Assembly (NCBI GenBank): GCA_031295725.1
Contig: JAUMNV010000050.1
Span: forward strand, 1 to 27,417
DNA from: Collinsella sp.
GTDB taxonomy: Bacteria > Actinomycetota > Coriobacteriia > Coriobacteriales > Coriobacteriaceae
Length of the DNA stretch: 27,417 nt
Reading direction: 5' to 3'
The stretch's first letter is position 1; each line of letters opens with the position of its first letter. The translations under genes were made by a program, and so were the position numbers. Below are positions 26,182-27,417 of the stretch, piece by piece. The notes beneath the pieces are model-generated. The model ran no database searches. It was not told where the DNA came from and worked only from the letters and a program-made list of their open reading frames with translations.

Positions 26182-26811
26182 TTACCCTCGCAGGTAGGCG
26201 ATGGCGATCTGCGTGCGGTTGCGTAGGCCCATTTTGGCAAGGATCGAGCTGATGTGGTTGCGTACGGTGCCTTCGCCCATATAGGCGGTGGCGGCAATCT
26301 CCTTGTTATCGAGGCCGCGGGCGATGAGCTCGGCGACTTCGAATTCGCGGTCGGTTAGGCTGGCGAAGGCCGCAGGCCGGCGGGGCGTGCCCGCCTCAAC
26401 GTCCGTTCCGTCAAAATCGACGTCCTCGATCGCCTTGCCCTCGAGCACGCGTTTGCCATCCATGACCTGCGTCAACGCGGGAGGGATGGCAGCGACGTCG
26501 GTTTTAATCAAGTAGCCGCGCGCGCCCAGTTTGAGCGCCGACACAATGTATTCGTCATCCGAGAATGTCGTCAGAAACACCACGCGCGCCGAAGGGTCGC
26601 GCTCGAGGATCTCGCGTGCCGCCGAAAGTCCGTCACGCCCCGGCATCTGGATGTCAAGCAGTGCGATATCAGGCGCGTGTTCGGCATAGAGCGAAACCGC
26701 GTCGTTGCCGTTGGCGCCGGTGCCCACTACCTCGATCTGCGGCTGGGCGCCCAGGATAATCTTGAGCGAATCGACCACCAAGCGGTCGTCGTCGACAACG
26801 ATGAGCCTCAT
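26182..26811 (-). CDS. NarL/FixJ-family response regulator (two-component system)
   Basis: The 209-residue protein has a receiver domain at 1 to about 120 with acidic residues D7-D9, phosphoacceptor D53 (LLDIQMP), the switch Thr pair at 81-82 and K103 (YLIK). A LuxR-type helix-turn-helix follows at about 150-208 (SLTDREFEVAELIARG, then EGTVRNHISSILAKMGL). It is expected to bind DNA when phosphorylated by the adjacent kinase, whose stop overlaps this start (ATGA), so the two are co-translated. It is transcribed towards the hydrogenase operon and separated from it by the palindromic block. Its target genes are unknown. Confidence 0.93.
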   Translation of the reverse strand: MRLIVVDDDRLVVDSLKIILGAQPQIEVVGTGANGNDAVSLYAEHAPDIALLDIQMPGRDGLSAAREILERDPSARVVFLTTFSDDEYIVSALKLGARGYLIKTDVAAIPPALTQVMDGKRVLEGKAIEDVDFDGTDVEAGTPRRPAAFASLTDREFEVAELIARGLDNKEIAATAYMGEGTVRNHISSILAKMGLRNRTQIAIAYLRG

Positions 26812-27416
26812 CGGCCCTCATCTCCTTGCTGTTTGGGAACGGTGGCAAACACACGCCAGCCGCCGGTGCCGGCGCGCGGGCCGGCGGTGAAGGTGCCGCC
26901 AAGCGCCTCGACGCGCTCGCGCATGGAGGCGAGCCCCATGCCCTCCGCAGCGCCGCGGCCGCTTGCTTGGACCCCGCCCACGCCATCGTCGGTAACAATG
27001 AGCTGGTAAAACGACGGATGCTCCATGCACCGTACGGTGACGGTCTGGGCGCAAGCGTGGCGCATGGTATTGGAGAGCGCTTCGCGCAGGACCGCTGCAA
27101 AGCAGTTGGCGACGTTTGCGGGCGCATGTTCGGCCATAACTTCAAGCTCAATCTGCGGGCCGCCGTCCGAGCGTGTGCCTTCGACAATGCGTTCGAGCTG
27201 CACGGAAAGGTCGACGGCGTTGTCGTTGAGCGCGTGGACGCTGGTGCGCACAAGCTGGAGCGCCTCGTCAACCGTGCGTTTAACGTCGGCGAAATCGGCG
27301 GCGACGCCAGGCTCGTCGGCGTGGACCACGCGTAGGGCTTCGGCCTGCAGTGAGGCGCGCGTGAGCTGGTGCCCGACGTTATCGTGGATCTCGCGCGCGA
27401 TGCGGGCGCGTTCGGC
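26808..27416 (-). CDS. NarX/DesK-type sensor histidine kinase, 5' part outside the window
   Basis: The frame is open to the window edge, so the N-terminal sensor and membrane segments are missing; 202 residues are visible. They begin with the HisKA_3 dimerisation helix (ERARIAREIHDNVGHQLT), with the phosphoacceptor His codon at 27384-27386. The HATPase domain has an N-box (LREALSNTMRH), a G1 box (DDGVGG) and a G2 box (GMGLASMRERV). It autophosphorylates and passes phosphate to the response regulator encoded next. The signal cannot be told from this part. A GTG at 27329 would give a false internal start without the His. Confidence 0.92.
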   Translation of the reverse strand, partial: AERARIAREIHDNVGHQLTRASLQAEALRVVHADEPGVAADFADVKRTVDEALQLVRTSVHALNDNAVDLSVQLERIVEGTRSDGGPQIELEVMAEHAPANVANCFAAVLREALSNTMRHACAQTVTVRCMEHPSFYQLIVTDDGVGGVQASGRGAAEGMGLASMRERVEALGGTFTAGPRAGTGGWRVFATVPKQQGDEGR

Positions 27417-27417
27417 G

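Overview
The window looks like chromosomal DNA of an anaerobic, high-GC Gram-positive gut bacterium of the Coriobacteriia, most plausibly Collinsella or a close relative. This is inference from gene content (energy-converting hydrogenase, 2,4-dienoyl-CoA-reductase-like flavoenzyme, DUF4143 and AlbA_2 ATPases, giant secreted beta-helix protein), high GC and repeat style. No rRNA or tRNA gene is visible.

Layout. 1-1737: 3' part of an old-yellow-enzyme-type flavin/Fe-S oxidoreductase, closed by a strong terminator. 1833-1913: four 12-bp repeats at an exact 23-bp period, just ahead of a DUF4143-family ATPase (1973-3277). 3317-3382: a REP-like inverted repeat. 3561-17064: a four-gene operon-like block of three single-pass membrane-anchored proteins and one secreted protein of 3523 residues with more than 20 glycine-rich GGLIG-type repeats, ended by a strong terminator. 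17251-18720: an AlbA_2/HATPase_c_4 ATP-binding protein lying between two 76-bp direct repeats. 19094-19489: an orphan helix-turn-helix protein like an IS3-family OrfA. 19671-25393: a six-subunit-type group 4 [NiFe] hydrogenase operon in the order echAB-C-D-E-F, with the antiporter-like and NuoH-like membrane subunits fused into one 960-residue protein. 25404-26121: a 0.7-kb noncoding block with three large structured palindromes of one family. 26182-27417, minus strand: a NarL-type response regulator and the 3' part of its histidine kinase.

How the genes work together. The hydrogenase operon encodes a membrane complex expected to oxidise reduced ferredoxin, reduce protons to H2 and pump ions. 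EchF carries electrons to EchC, EchE holds the NiFe site, and the fused EchAB forms the membrane arm. The three anchored proteins and the giant protein probably form one cell-surface structure: the giant protein has a Sec signal but no LPXTG motif or C-terminal membrane segment, so it may be held by its anchored neighbours.

The most interesting unexplained signals are the three palindromic elements, whose stems keep pairing while their sequence changes between copies, the 23-bp-phased iterons, the direct repeats around the AlbA_2 gene, and the giant surface-protein operon.
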